A stretch of DNA of 10,924 nt from Planctomycetota bacterium (GTDB taxonomy: Bacteria; Planctomycetota; SZUA-567). Below are positions 1-7,053 of this stretch, piece after piece; within the stretch, counting starts at the first letter, position 1; each line of letters begins with the position of its first letter. Under the pieces are notes generated by a model. It did not search any database. It was not told where the DNA came from and worked only from the letters and a program-made list of their open reading frames with translations. A program made the position numbers and the translations under genes. The stretch covers positions 1 to 10,924 of the forward strand of contig JAISYD010000119.1 of the NCBI GenBank assembly GCA_031270145.1, written 5' to 3'.

Positions 1-705
1 CTGATGAAGCGGCGGGACACCCATATCGACTCGCTTCTGGAGCGTCTGAAAGAGCCGCGGGTACAACAGGTAATCGAGCCGATGCTGTATGGCGGCGACG
101 CCGTGGCGGATCCCCTCTCCGACGACAGCAAATTCTGCCTGGATCTCGGGTTGGCGAGCGTCAACCCGGCCGGCGGCCTGCGGCCGGCCAATCCCATCTA
201 CCGCGAGGTCATGGTGCGGACGCTGGGCTACCGCACCCAGATGGCCTTGCCGGAGAGCCTGGCCGGCCGTTGGATGGACGGGAAGCGGCTGGACATGACG
301 GCGCTGCTGAAGGCGTTCCAGCAATTCTGGCGGGAGAACGCCGCCATCTGGATGGAGGGCTACGAATACAAGGAGGCGGCGCCGCAGCTTATTCTCCAGG
401 CCTTCCTTCAGCGGGTGGTGAACGGCGGGGCGCGCATTACGCGGGAAATGGCGGTGGGGCGGGGGCGGGTGGACGTTTGCGTCCAGTATGCCGGCGAATC
501 CTATCCCGTGGAATTGAAGCTGGCCGGCCGCGGAGCCGGAAAGAGGGGGCTGGAGCAGACGGCCGAGTATATGGACGCCTTCGGCGCCAAGGTGGGGTGG
601 CTGCTCATTTTCGACCGCAACCCGAAGAAGCCCTGGTCGAAGAAGATCACCTGGTCCACGGAGAAGCTCGCGGACGGCAAGATCATTCATGTTGTCGGCT
701 GCTGA
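1..705 (+). CDS. AAA-ATPase/DUF1703-type protein, C-terminal nuclease-like part (5' end outside window)
   Basis: The reading frame is open from base 1 to the TGA at 703-705, so the gene very likely begins upstream; the ATG at 4 has no Shine-Dalgarno in view. Seen, numbering from that ATG: a region like the post-ATPase segment of the AAA-like/DUF1703 family (about 1-90, with LLERLKEPRV and LRPANPIYREV), then a C-terminal PD-(D/E)xK-like core with E148, D157 (GRVDV) and E170-L-K172 (PVELKL), followed by Q185 and Y189 (QTAEYM). Proteins of this family usually run to about 500 residues with a Walker-type ATPase at the N-terminus; no Walker motif lies in this part, so it should lie upstream if the gene is intact. 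The family is common in gut and host-associated bacteria and its role is poorly known; a DNA-directed nuclease function is an inference from the fold motif. No link to the kinase downstream is visible, and a separate promoter lies between them. Confidence 0.72.
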   Translation: MMKRRDTHIDSLLERLKEPRVQQVIEPMLYGGDAVADPLSDDSKFCLDLGLASVNPAGGLRPANPIYREVMVRTLGYRTQMALPESLAGRWMDGKRLDMTALLKAFQQFWRENAAIWMEGYEYKEAAPQLILQAFLQRVVNGGARITREMAVGRGRVDVCVQYAGESYPVELKLAGRGAGKRGLEQTAEYMDAFGAKVGWLLIFDRNPKKPWSKKITWSTEKLADGKIIHVVGC

Positions 706-771
706 GGGGAGGCAAACGAAATATACCGAATCGACTTCAAGAACCAAACCGCCCCCGGCCGGCGTTTTCGC

Positions 772-799
772 TTGACCGGCCCGAAAAACCTGTTATCAT
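772..799 (+). promoter_or_regulatory. Extended -10 sigma70-type promoter for the hybrid kinase gene
   Basis: TTGACC (772-777), a 16-bp spacer and TATCAT (794-799) with TG at 791-792 make an extended -10 promoter. Transcription would start near 806, about 40 bases before the ATG at 847. The 141-bp gap 706-846 holds little else: a short CGCC/GGCG stem (750-764) followed by four Ts is too weak to call a terminator for the upstream gene. The TTG of the -35 box is in frame with the kinase and could be mistaken for its start codon. Confidence 0.7.
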
Positions 800-846
800 C
801 TCCATCGTGCCAATTCGCCCTGAAACGGGCAGTTTTCCCCCGCGGG

Positions 847-3800
847 ATGAAAACCCCCATGAGAATCAGGCTTTCGATTTTTAACCGCATCCTTTTGGCC
901 AGCCTGGCCCCGATGATATTGATTTCCACCATCGTCATCATCCACGTCAATTTGATTGTCTATGATTCCAACCGGAATTTGGCCGAAAAGGCGGCGATCC
1001 AAACCACCCGCGAGATATCCTCGAAGATAGAGATTTGGTTCAAGAACATCTATGAATCGCTTGCCATGCAAAGCGTCATCCTCGCCAAAATATCCAGCAA
1101 CCTCAAGCCGGAGACGCGCCGCGATGCCAGGGAATTCCTTTCCACGGTCATGCGGACGAATGCCTCCATCGATTGCGGCTGGTTCGTTTTCGAGCCGAGT
1201 TATTTCACCGAGCACGATTTCTTCTCCCTGGCCCTGATCAAGAAGGGCGGGAGGCTGAAGGAATTGACGCCGCTCACCCAAAGGCTGGACTTCCGCCATC
1301 CCGAGGATATCCCCTGGTACTCCAAGCCGTTCGACACGGGAGAGCCCTATATCGAATACCTGATTCAGCATGACTACCTGGACGGGGACGAGAAGCAATA
1401 CATCGGTTTCATCAGCTACCCCATCAAGCGCGGGGAATACGTCATCGGCGTGGTTGGAATCGATATTTTTTACCGGCGGGCCTTCAGCTTCATCACCTCC
1501 TCGGAGCTGGAAAGGGACAAAAAGATATTTGTCCTGACCGGCGAGGGGCAAATCGTCTACGCCACCGACAAACGGTACGAGGGCATGAACATCGCGGATT
1601 TGCCCTTTGCGGCCCGAGACCGCGAAACGCTCCGCGAGGCGCTCGCCTCGGAAAATTTCCCGATCTTCGACGCCGAATCCCCCTTTTTCAAGGCTAAATC
1701 GTATTTTTTCCTGAGCCGCCCGACCGGGTTGGAGGCGAACCGGCCGCTGTTCATCCTGACCGACACGCCGGCGAGCGTGTTTTACCAGGCGGCCGACGAC
1801 GTCCTGCGCCTGATCGCCCTGTCCTCGCTGGTCTGGCTGGCCGCCCTGATCGGCTGCGTGTTTTTCGCCACCCGCGGCGTGGTCGCGCCCATCAACCAGC
1901 TCATCAAGCGCGCCGACCTGATAGCCAACGGGAAACTGGACGGCATGTCGGACGAGGCGGAGATCGACCGGAACGCACAACCCCTGGACGAGGTGGACAA
2001 GCTGAGGCTTTCCCTCATGAAAATGCTGAACCAGCTCGTCCGCGCCCACAAGCTGGAAATCGCCTCGGTGGAAATGGAGGTCGAGAAAAAGAAGCTGGAG
2101 CAGGAGGCGCTGGTGAAGGATCGCTTCTTCGCCAACATTTCCCACGAGATCCGCTCGCCCATGAACGCCATCCTCGGCATGGCGGAACTGCTCGCCAAGG
2201 AGCGGCTCGATGAAAAGGCGGCCATGTACGCCAGGGACATAAAATCGGCATCGGAAACGCTCCTCCAGATCATAAACGACATCCTCGACATGTCGCGGAT
2301 CGAGGCGGGGGAGCTCAAGCTCGGGCAAATCCACTACGACTTCAACCGCGTCCTGGACAGCGTGTATTCGCTCTGCTTTTTTCTGGCCAAGGCCAAGAAG
2401 CTGGACTTCAGGTTCGAAAAGGCCGCCGATCTGCCCGACTGCCTCTTCGGCGACGACGTCAGGCTGAGGCAGATACTGTTCAACGTCGTCACCAACGCCG
2501 TCAAATTCACCCACAACGGCTTTGTCAAGCTGGTGACAAGCGTCGACGGCGACATGCTCCGCTTCAACGTCATCGACTCCGGCATAGGCATCCGCAGGGA
2601 GGACATGGACTACCTTTTCGAGCCCTTCAAGCAATTCGACTCGCACAAGAACCAAAATCTCAAAGGCACCGGGCTGGGCTTGAGCATATGCCGGAGCCTG
2701 GTCGGCCTGATGAACGGCCACATAGAGGTGACAAGCGTCTATGGCGAGGGGACCGAGGTGCGCATCGGGATACCCCTGGTCGAGGGCAACCCGGAACTGA
2801 TCAAACAGGACTCCTCCGACAAGGAAATCCATTTCAAGAGTACGGCGAAGGTCCTGATCGTCGACGACATGGCGATCAACCTGGACATCGCCCGCGGCCT
2901 GATCAGCACCTACGGCGTGTCCTGCGAAACCGCCCTCTCCGGGGCGGAGGCCATCGAAAAGGTCCAGGCCGACGAATACGACATCGTTTTCATGGATCAC
3001 ATGATGCCTGAAATGGACGGCATCGAAACGACCAAGGCAATCCGCGACCTGGGGGGCCGCTTCGCCAAAATCGCCATCGTCGCGCTTACCGCCAACGCGG
3101 TTATCGGCACCAAGGACATGTTCCTGAGCTCCGGCATGAACGATTTCCTCCCCAAGCCAATTGAAATGCGCATGCTCCAGAGCATCCTGACCAAGTGGAT
3201 TCCCAAGGAGAAGCGCTCCCCCGAGGATTTGCGGGCCATCCTCCAGAACAACGGCGGCCCGGCCGGGGAAGCCGCCTCCGGCGCCGACCTTTGGGAGCGC
3301 CTCAAGAACGTAAGCGGCCTCGACTTCAAGCTGGGCCTGAGCCGGATGGCGGATCAGAAGGATCGATATGCGGCCATATTGGCGAAATTATGCGAAATTA
3401 TCCCGGGAGAGGCGGAAAAACTGAGCGACGCGCTCAACCGCGGCGACTTGAAAAGGTTCACCATCGCCATCCACGCCATCAAGGGCTCGCTGGCCAACAT
3501 CGGCGCCATGGAATTGTCCGAGCGGGCGGCGAGCCTGGAAAAGGCCGGCAAGGAAAACAACCAGGCGTTCTGCGAGGAGGATCTGCCGTTGTTCCTCAAC
3601 GCCTTCTTCGAGTTGCGGGATCGGCTGGCCACGGCGCTGGACGAGGCGGATCCGCGGGGGGACTCCGTCGTCAGGCGCGGCCAGGACAAGCAATTGTACT
3701 CGGGCTTGCGCCAATTATACGCGTCGCTGGCGAATTACAACTACGACAAATCCTATAAAATGCTCAATATCCTGAAAGGATTCGATTTCGGCGAGGAAAG

Positions 3801-3894
3801 GAACCGGTGCATCGCCAATATCGGCGAACTGCTGGATCTGTTCAATTACGAGGCCGCCATGGAATTCATCCTGACCCGCTTCCCCTCCCTGTGA
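847..3894 (+). CDS. Hybrid sensor histidine kinase (Cache-like sensor, HAMP, HisKA, HATPase, REC, HPt)
   Basis: A membrane sensor kinase of 1015 residues that carries a whole phosphorelay in one chain. Seen in order: TM1 about 14-36; a roughly 280-residue extracytoplasmic double-Cache-like sensor (W157 in the DIPWYSKPF segment, then TGEPYIEY); TM2 about 322-343; HAMP and coiled coil to about 425; HisKA with phospho-accepting H433 (ISHEIRSPMN); HATPase with N550 (N box), D577 (DSGIGI) and G607 (GTGLGLSI); receiver with D673/D674, phospho-accepting D717 (FMDHMMPEMDG) and K770; HPt with H876 (IHAIKGS); then a helical tail of about 70 residues. All catalytic and phosphotransfer residues are present, so the route H433 to D717 to H876 looks intact. 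No separate response regulator lies nearby, so the final partner is unknown. The ligand is likewise unknown; Cache domains typically sense small metabolites. Start: ATG 847 or ATG 859, neither with a strong ribosome binding site; a TTG start at 772 is ruled out if the promoter is real. Confidence 0.93.
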   Translation: MKTPMRIRLSIFNRILLASLAPMILISTIVIIHVNLIVYDSNRNLAEKAAIQTTREISSKIEIWFKNIYESLAMQSVILAKISSNLKPETRRDAREFLSTVMRTNASIDCGWFVFEPSYFTEHDFFSLALIKKGGRLKELTPLTQRLDFRHPEDIPWYSKPFDTGEPYIEYLIQHDYLDGDEKQYIGFISYPIKRGEYVIGVVGIDIFYRRAFSFITSSELERDKKIFVLTGEGQIVYATDKRYEGMNIADLPFAARDRETLREALASENFPIFDAESPFFKAKSYFFLSRPTGLEANRPLFILTDTPASVFYQAADDVLRLIALSSLVWLAALIGCVFFATRGVVAPINQLIKRADLIANGKLDGMSDEAEIDRNAQPLDEVDKLRLSLMKMLNQLVRAHKLEIASVEMEVEKKKLEQEALVKDRFFANISHEIRSPMNAILGMAELLAKERLDEKAAMYARDIKSASETLLQIINDILDMSRIEAGELKLGQIHYDFNRVLDSVYSLCFFLAKAKKLDFRFEKAADLPDCLFGDDVRLRQILFNVVTNAVKFTHNGFVKLVTSVDGDMLRFNVIDSGIGIRREDMDYLFEPFKQFDSHKNQNLKGTGLGLSICRSLVGLMNGHIEVTSVYGEGTEVRIGIPLVEGNPELIKQDSSDKEIHFKSTAKVLIVDDMAINLDIARGLISTYGVSCETALSGAEAIEKVQADEYDIVFMDHMMPEMDGIETTKAIRDLGGRFAKIAIVALTANAVIGTKDMFLSSGMNDFLPKPIEMRMLQSILTKWIPKEKRSPEDLRAILQNNGGPAGEAASGADLWERLKNVSGLDFKLGLSRMADQKDRYAAILAKLCEIIPGEAEKLSDALNRGDLKRFTIAIHAIKGSLANIGAMELSERAASLEKAGKENNQAFCEEDLPLFLNAFFELRDRLATALDEADPRGDSVVRRGQDKQLYSGLRQLYASLANYNYDKSYKMLNILKGFDFGEERNRCIANIGELLDLFNYEAAMEFILTRFPSL

Positions 3895-3924
3895 AGCGGC
3901 ATATTTCGCGGCGGCGTTTTTTTT
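3876..3924 (+). terminator. Possible weak terminator at the 3' end of the kinase gene
   Basis: A perfect 7-bp stem CCGCTTC (3876-3882)/GAAGCGG (3893-3899) closes a 10-base loop over the kinase stop codon. Eight Ts follow at 3917-3924, but 17 bases separate stem and T-run, which does not fit a canonical intrinsic terminator. The T-run may instead be upstream context of the next promoter. Confidence 0.22.
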
Positions 3925-3925
3925 G

Positions 3926-3954
3926 TTGGCTTTCGGAGTGGGAAGCGCTATAAT
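3926..3954 (+). promoter_or_regulatory. Near-consensus sigma70-type promoter for rplU-rpmA
   Basis: TTGGCT (3926-3931), a 17-bp spacer and a perfect TATAAT (3949-3954). An eight-T tract ends two bases upstream of the -35 box and could act as an UP-like element (inference). The expected start near 3961 leaves a leader of about 78 bases before rplU. A promoter this close to consensus suits strongly expressed ribosomal genes. Confidence 0.82.
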
Positions 3955-3960
3955 CCAGAT

Positions 3961-4033
3961 CCAGGTCAAGGCGGAGCCGCAACGGCTTTCGCTAGTTTTT
4001 TTTCGCCCCGTGAGGGCGGTTGTCAGCAAGGAG
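3961..4033 (+). promoter_or_regulatory. Structured 5' leader of rplU with two hairpins and a U-tract
   Basis: Seen: a short hairpin AGCCG/CGGCT around the CAA at 3980-3982, an eight-T tract at 3996-4003, a second hairpin CGCCC (4004-4008)/GGGCG (4014-4018) with a CGTGA loop, and the ribosome binding site AAGGAG at 4028-4033. Ribosomal protein operons often carry leaders bound by their own product. That this one is autoregulatory, or that the U-tract makes it an attenuator, is inference: the first stem is short and eight bases from the U-tract. I do not recognise it as a described leader family. Confidence 0.35.
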
Positions 4034-4038
4034 TTGAA

Positions 4039-4356
4039 ATGGCCACGCAAGCGGTTATCCGCACCGGCGGCAAACAGGCGATTGTCGCGGAGGGCGACAT
4101 CCTTGAAGTGGAGCTCCTCGACGCGGAGGTGGGGCAGGAAATCAAATTCGAGGAGGTCCTGATGCTGGTCGACGGCGCCAATTCCCGCTTGGGCGCGCCC
4201 AAGATCGACGGCGCCCAGGTGACGGCCAAGGTGCTTAAAGCAGTCAAGGGCGAAAAAACCCGGGCGGTTTTTTTCCGCCGCCGCAAGGACAGCATGACCA
4301 CCAAGGGTCACCGCCAGAATTACCACCAAGTGAAAATCACCGGCATAACGGGCTGA
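4039..4356 (+). CDS. rplU: 50S ribosomal protein L21
   Basis: L21 binds 23S rRNA in the large subunit, next to L20. The 105-residue length is typical. Seen: the N-terminal AVIRTGGKQ motif, EGDILEVE, and the C-terminal basic segment with RRRKDSMTTKGHRQ followed by VKITGI. The residue after GGKQ is A rather than the usual Y, and the basic segment reads KDSMTTKGHRQ instead of the more common NYRRKxGHRQ; both are tolerable family variation. AAGGAG lies five bases before the ATG. It is first in a two-gene unit with rpmA, 38 bases downstream, the normal bacterial pairing. Confidence 0.97.
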   Translation: MATQAVIRTGGKQAIVAEGDILEVELLDAEVGQEIKFEEVLMLVDGANSRLGAPKIDGAQVTAKVLKAVKGEKTRAVFFRRRKDSMTTKGHRQNYHQVKITGITG

Positions 4357-4394
4357 GGCCGCTAGGCCGAACCAGGTAAAACAGGAGTTACGAC

Positions 4395-4655
4395 ATGGCG
4401 CATAAAGTCGGTCAGGGCAGCAGCCGCAACGGCCGCGATTCCAATCCGAAATTCAGGGGCGTCAAGCGGTTCGGCGGCCAGAAGGTCGCGCCGGGGACCA
4501 TAATCGTGCGCCAGAAGGGCAACCGCTTCCACGCCGGCGCCAACGTCGGCCAGGGGCGCGACTTCACTCTCTTCGCCTTGGCGGGCGGCGTGGTCAAATT
4601 TGAAATGACCAAGCGGAAGGTGCATGTGGAGCCGACGATCGCGGCTCCGGCCTGA
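4395..4655 (+). CDS. rpmA: 50S ribosomal protein L27
   Basis: L27 is a large-subunit protein whose N-terminal tail reaches the peptidyl transferase centre. The 86-residue length is normal. Seen: the N-terminus MAHKVGQGSSRNGRDS, then GVKRFGGQKV, IIVRQKGNRFH and GRDFTLFAL. The N-terminus is the mature AHK form, without the Firmicutes-type extension removed by a dedicated protease. An AGGAG motif sits about 10 bases upstream of the ATG. In many bacteria the GTPase gene obgE follows; here membrane protein genes do. Confidence 0.98.
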   Translation: MAHKVGQGSSRNGRDSNPKFRGVKRFGGQKVAPGTIIVRQKGNRFHAGANVGQGRDFTLFALAGGVVKFEMTKRKVHVEPTIAAPA

Positions 4656-4663
4656 TATGGGAA

Positions 4664-4690
4664 GGCGGGGCCGGCGCACCCTCCCCCGCC
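4664..4690 (+). terminator. GC-rich hairpin between rpmA and the first CNNM gene
   Basis: GGCGGGG (4664-4670) pairs perfectly with CCCCGCC (4684-4690) across a 13-base loop. No T-run follows, so it is not a classical intrinsic terminator. It fills the 45-bp gap where a ribosome binding site for the next gene would be expected, and could slow transcription after rpmA, protect its mRNA end, or limit initiation at 4701. Confidence 0.35.
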
Positions 4691-4700
4691 CTCTAGCGCG

Positions 4701-6035
4701 ATGCTCGAGGAAGCGATCGGCACAATTCGGTACCTGCTGGCGGAACATCCCCTGGATATTTCGGCCGTGTTTTTTTTATTGGCCATGTCCTTCACCTTCT
4801 CCGGCTGCGAAACCTCGCTTTTTTCCCTCACCGTCCCGGAATTGAACCGCATCCGCGCCAGCCCGGGCCGCTTGGATCGGATCATCGCCGGCCTGCACGC
4901 CAATCTGAAGCCGCTGCTGCCGATCCTGCTGTTCTGCAACATGGCGGTGAACATCCTCATCTATTCCCTGTCCGCCTCCATCGCCTCCGGCCTCGCGGCC
5001 GGCGTGGGCTCCGGCTCCGCCCTGCTGTTCAGCTTGGCCAGCCTCTCCGCCGTGCTGTTCCTGGGCGAGGTGTTCCCCAAACAGTTCGCCATCTCCTCCA
5101 GCCTCACCGTCGCCCGCGCCACCGCCATCCAGGTATGGTGCTGCCGCCGCCTGCTGGCCAAGCCCATGCGGCTGCTCAACTCGCTGGTGAACGTTTGCGA
5201 GCGGATGATTTCCCCCCGCCGCGGCAAGGATCAGACCGAATTGCGGGAAGAGGAGCTGCGCCTCCTCATCGAAATCAGCCGCCAGGACGGCGTGATAAGC
5301 GAAGGCGAATACGAGCTGATTGACGGGGTGGTGGAACTGCCGGAGGTGCGGGTGCGCGACATCATGACCCCCAGGGTGGACATTTTCCACCTCGCCCCCG
5401 ACGCCTCAATCGACGCGGCGGCGGCCCTGGCCCGCCAATGCCGCCATTGCAAGCTCCCGGTTCTGGACGCCGGCCGGAATGACTTTTCGGGCTGGATCGA
5501 CGCGCGGGACTTCCTCCTGGAGCGCCCGGCCGCGATCTCCGGCGGGCGGAGGGGGATAGAGGCCCATATCAGGGGATTCCGCTTTTTTTCCGAGCACGAC
5601 CGGGCCGATCAGGCGCTGGAGCGGCTCAAGGGGAAAAGGGCGGAACTTTTCGCCGTGGTGGACGAGCGCGGCCAAATCGCCGGCTTCTTCACCCTGGGCG
5701 ACATCATGGACGAGGTGCTGGGAGGCCGGGGCGACGCCGGCGTCCCGCCGCCAAGGGAGACGGCCGACGGCGGCGGCTACATCATATCCGGCCGGCTGAG
5801 CGTCCGGGAATGGCGCGAACTGTTCGGAGTGGCCGACGCGCTGCCGAAAAGCGCCACCCTGGGCGGATTGGTGGCCTCGCTCCTGGGGCGGATGCCCAGG
5901 CCCGGGGACCGGGTGCAACTGAAAAACCTGTGGCTGACGGTCGTCTCCACCAACCGCAACCGAGTGGGCGAGGTGGAGGTGCGGCTGACCCGGCCGGCCC
6001 CGACCGAAGAGAGGGGGGCGGCGGAAAAAACATGA
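4701..6035 (+). CDS. CNNM/DUF21 transporter-like membrane protein with CBS pair and CorC_HlyC domain
   Basis: This 444-residue protein has the full CorC/HlyC ("hemolysin family") architecture. Seen: a DUF21/CNNM membrane domain (about 15-165) with the signature SGCETSLFSL (34-43) and GEVFPK (122-127); a cytoplasmic link LREEELRLLIEIS (181-193); a CBS pair opening with VRDIMTPRVDIF (218-229) and continuing to about 340 (FFTLGDIMDEV); and a C-terminal CorC_HlyC domain (about 357-430, with GGYIISGRLSVREW). The family includes Mg2+ exporters gated by nucleotide binding to the CBS domains; Mg2+ or Co2+ as the ion here is inferred from family. Start: ATG 4701 has no Shine-Dalgarno, but the next in-frame ATG (4785) would cut into the first membrane segment, so 4701 is preferred. 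The gene overlaps the next by ATGA and may be read through from rpmA. Confidence 0.92.
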   Translation: MLEEAIGTIRYLLAEHPLDISAVFFLLAMSFTFSGCETSLFSLTVPELNRIRASPGRLDRIIAGLHANLKPLLPILLFCNMAVNILIYSLSASIASGLAAGVGSGSALLFSLASLSAVLFLGEVFPKQFAISSSLTVARATAIQVWCCRRLLAKPMRLLNSLVNVCERMISPRRGKDQTELREEELRLLIEISRQDGVISEGEYELIDGVVELPEVRVRDIMTPRVDIFHLAPDASIDAAAALARQCRHCKLPVLDAGRNDFSGWIDARDFLLERPAAISGGRRGIEAHIRGFRFFSEHDRADQALERLKGKRAELFAVVDERGQIAGFFTLGDIMDEVLGGRGDAGVPPPRETADGGGYIISGRLSVREWRELFGVADALPKSATLGGLVASLLGRMPRPGDRVQLKNLWLTVVSTNRNRVGEVEVRLTRPAPTEERGAAEKT

Positions 6036-6997
6036 CTCCCCTCTTCTGCCTGATCGGCCTCCTTGGCTCGCTGCTGCTCATCTTTTCCGCCTCGGCCATG
6101 GAGACCGCCGTCTACCGGGTCAGCCGGGTGCGGTTGCGCATCCAGGCCGAAAAGGGCGATGCCCGGGCCCGGGCGGTGCTAGCCGTCCTCGACGGCGTCA
6201 ACGCCATGGTGACCGCCATCCTCATCAACAACAACATCGCCTCCTACGCCGGCGCCTATCTCCTCACCGCCCAATTCGCGGACTGGCGCCTCCCCCATCC
6301 GGAACTGATCGCCACCGTCGCCATAACCCCGGTCTTTTTCGTCCTCGCCGAATCGCTGCCGAAACAATTGGCCTATAGCCACGCGGAGCGCCTGGCGATA
6401 GACATGGTCGGGGCGTTCCGCCTCCTGGTCCTGCTGTTCCTCCCCATGATCAAGGCGCTGACCCTTCTTTCGACCGAGCTGCGCACCCTTTGCGGATCGC
6501 CCGGCCGGACCGATCTTTCCCCCACCCGGCGGGCGCTCCTGCTGGAGCATCTGAACGCCGGGGTGGCGGAAAACGTCCTTTCGGAGGAACAGAACGGCAT
6601 GGCGGTGCGCATAATGCAACTGGAGGGCATCTCGGCCGGCGACTGCATGATCCCGCTGGCGAAGCTTTGCCTGATCCCCGCCGGCGCCTCTCGCCGCGCG
6701 GCAATCGGCGCCCTGGCCGGGAACCGGGATTCGCCGGCCCTCCTGGTCGGCGCCGACGGCCGGCCGACCGGTTTGGCGCTGACGCTCGAGGCGCTGGTCA
6801 TGCTGCCGGGGGCGCCCGACGAGCCGGCCGCCCCGGCGGCGGAGCGGTTGGCGCGGCTCCGGGCCAGCGAGTCGGCGCCGGAAGCCCTCCGGCTATTCCG
6901 GGCCAACCGGACGGGACAGGCCCTGGTGGAGCGCAACGGCCGCCCGGTTGGACTCCTGACCACGCGCGGCGTACTCGACCGCGTGGCCGGGCTGTAA
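6032..6997 (+). CDS. Second CNNM/DUF21 protein with degenerate CBS pair, lacking CorC_HlyC domain
   Basis: A 321-residue paralogue of the gene before it. Seen: a CNNM membrane domain (about 1-150) with SASAMETAVYRVSR (19-32), NNNIASY (66-72) and AESLPKQLAY (106-115); a link (about 165-200); and a divergent CBS pair from ISAGDCMIPLAKLCLI (200-215) to the end. It stops there, without the CorC_HlyC domain. The ATG at 6032 overlaps the upstream TGA (ATGA, 6032-6035), with GAGGGGGG about 15 bases before it, indicating translational coupling. The frame stays open to 5810 but that stretch is out of frame inside the preceding gene and reads as arginine/glycine-rich noise. The coupling suggests both proteins are made in fixed ratio and may form a heterodimer, since CNNM proteins work as dimers; this is inference. 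Transported ion unknown. Confidence 0.88.
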   Translation: MTPLFCLIGLLGSLLLIFSASAMETAVYRVSRVRLRIQAEKGDARARAVLAVLDGVNAMVTAILINNNIASYAGAYLLTAQFADWRLPHPELIATVAITPVFFVLAESLPKQLAYSHAERLAIDMVGAFRLLVLLFLPMIKALTLLSTELRTLCGSPGRTDLSPTRRALLLEHLNAGVAENVLSEEQNGMAVRIMQLEGISAGDCMIPLAKLCLIPAGASRRAAIGALAGNRDSPALLVGADGRPTGLALTLEALVMLPGAPDEPAAPAAERLARLRASESAPEALRLFRANRTGQALVERNGRPVGLLTTRGVLDRVAGL

Positions 6998-7024
6998 GGA
7001 AACCGGCCGCCGGCGGGAAAACGC

Positions 7025-7053
7025 TTGGCGCGGCCGGGCCGACGGCTTATAAT
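7025..7053 (+). promoter_or_regulatory. Near-consensus sigma70-type promoter for the 7099-9918 operon
   Basis: TTGGCG (7025-7030), a 17-bp spacer and a perfect TATAAT (7048-7053). The expected start near 7060 gives a leader of about 39 bases. It lies in the 101-bp gap after the second CNNM gene; I see no intrinsic terminator there. Confidence 0.8.

Noticed and set aside
750..768. Intrinsic terminator after the nuclease-like gene
   Set aside because: The stem is only four base pairs and the T-run only four bases.
796..3000. A 734-residue open frame on the minus strand opposite the hybrid kinase
   Set aside because: It has no recognisable domain and is rich in D, G, V and L repeats typical of an antisense shadow of a GC-rich gene. 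The plus strand shows all catalytic kinase motifs.
4770..4777. Eight-T run inside the first CNNM gene as a slippage site or terminator
   Set aside because: It encodes Phe-Phe-Leu in a membrane segment, has no stem before it, and the frame continues correctly.
5810..6031. Extended N-terminus for the second CNNM gene
   Set aside because: It lies out of frame inside the first CNNM gene and reads as arginine/glycine-rich noise; the ATG at 6032 sits exactly before the first membrane segment.
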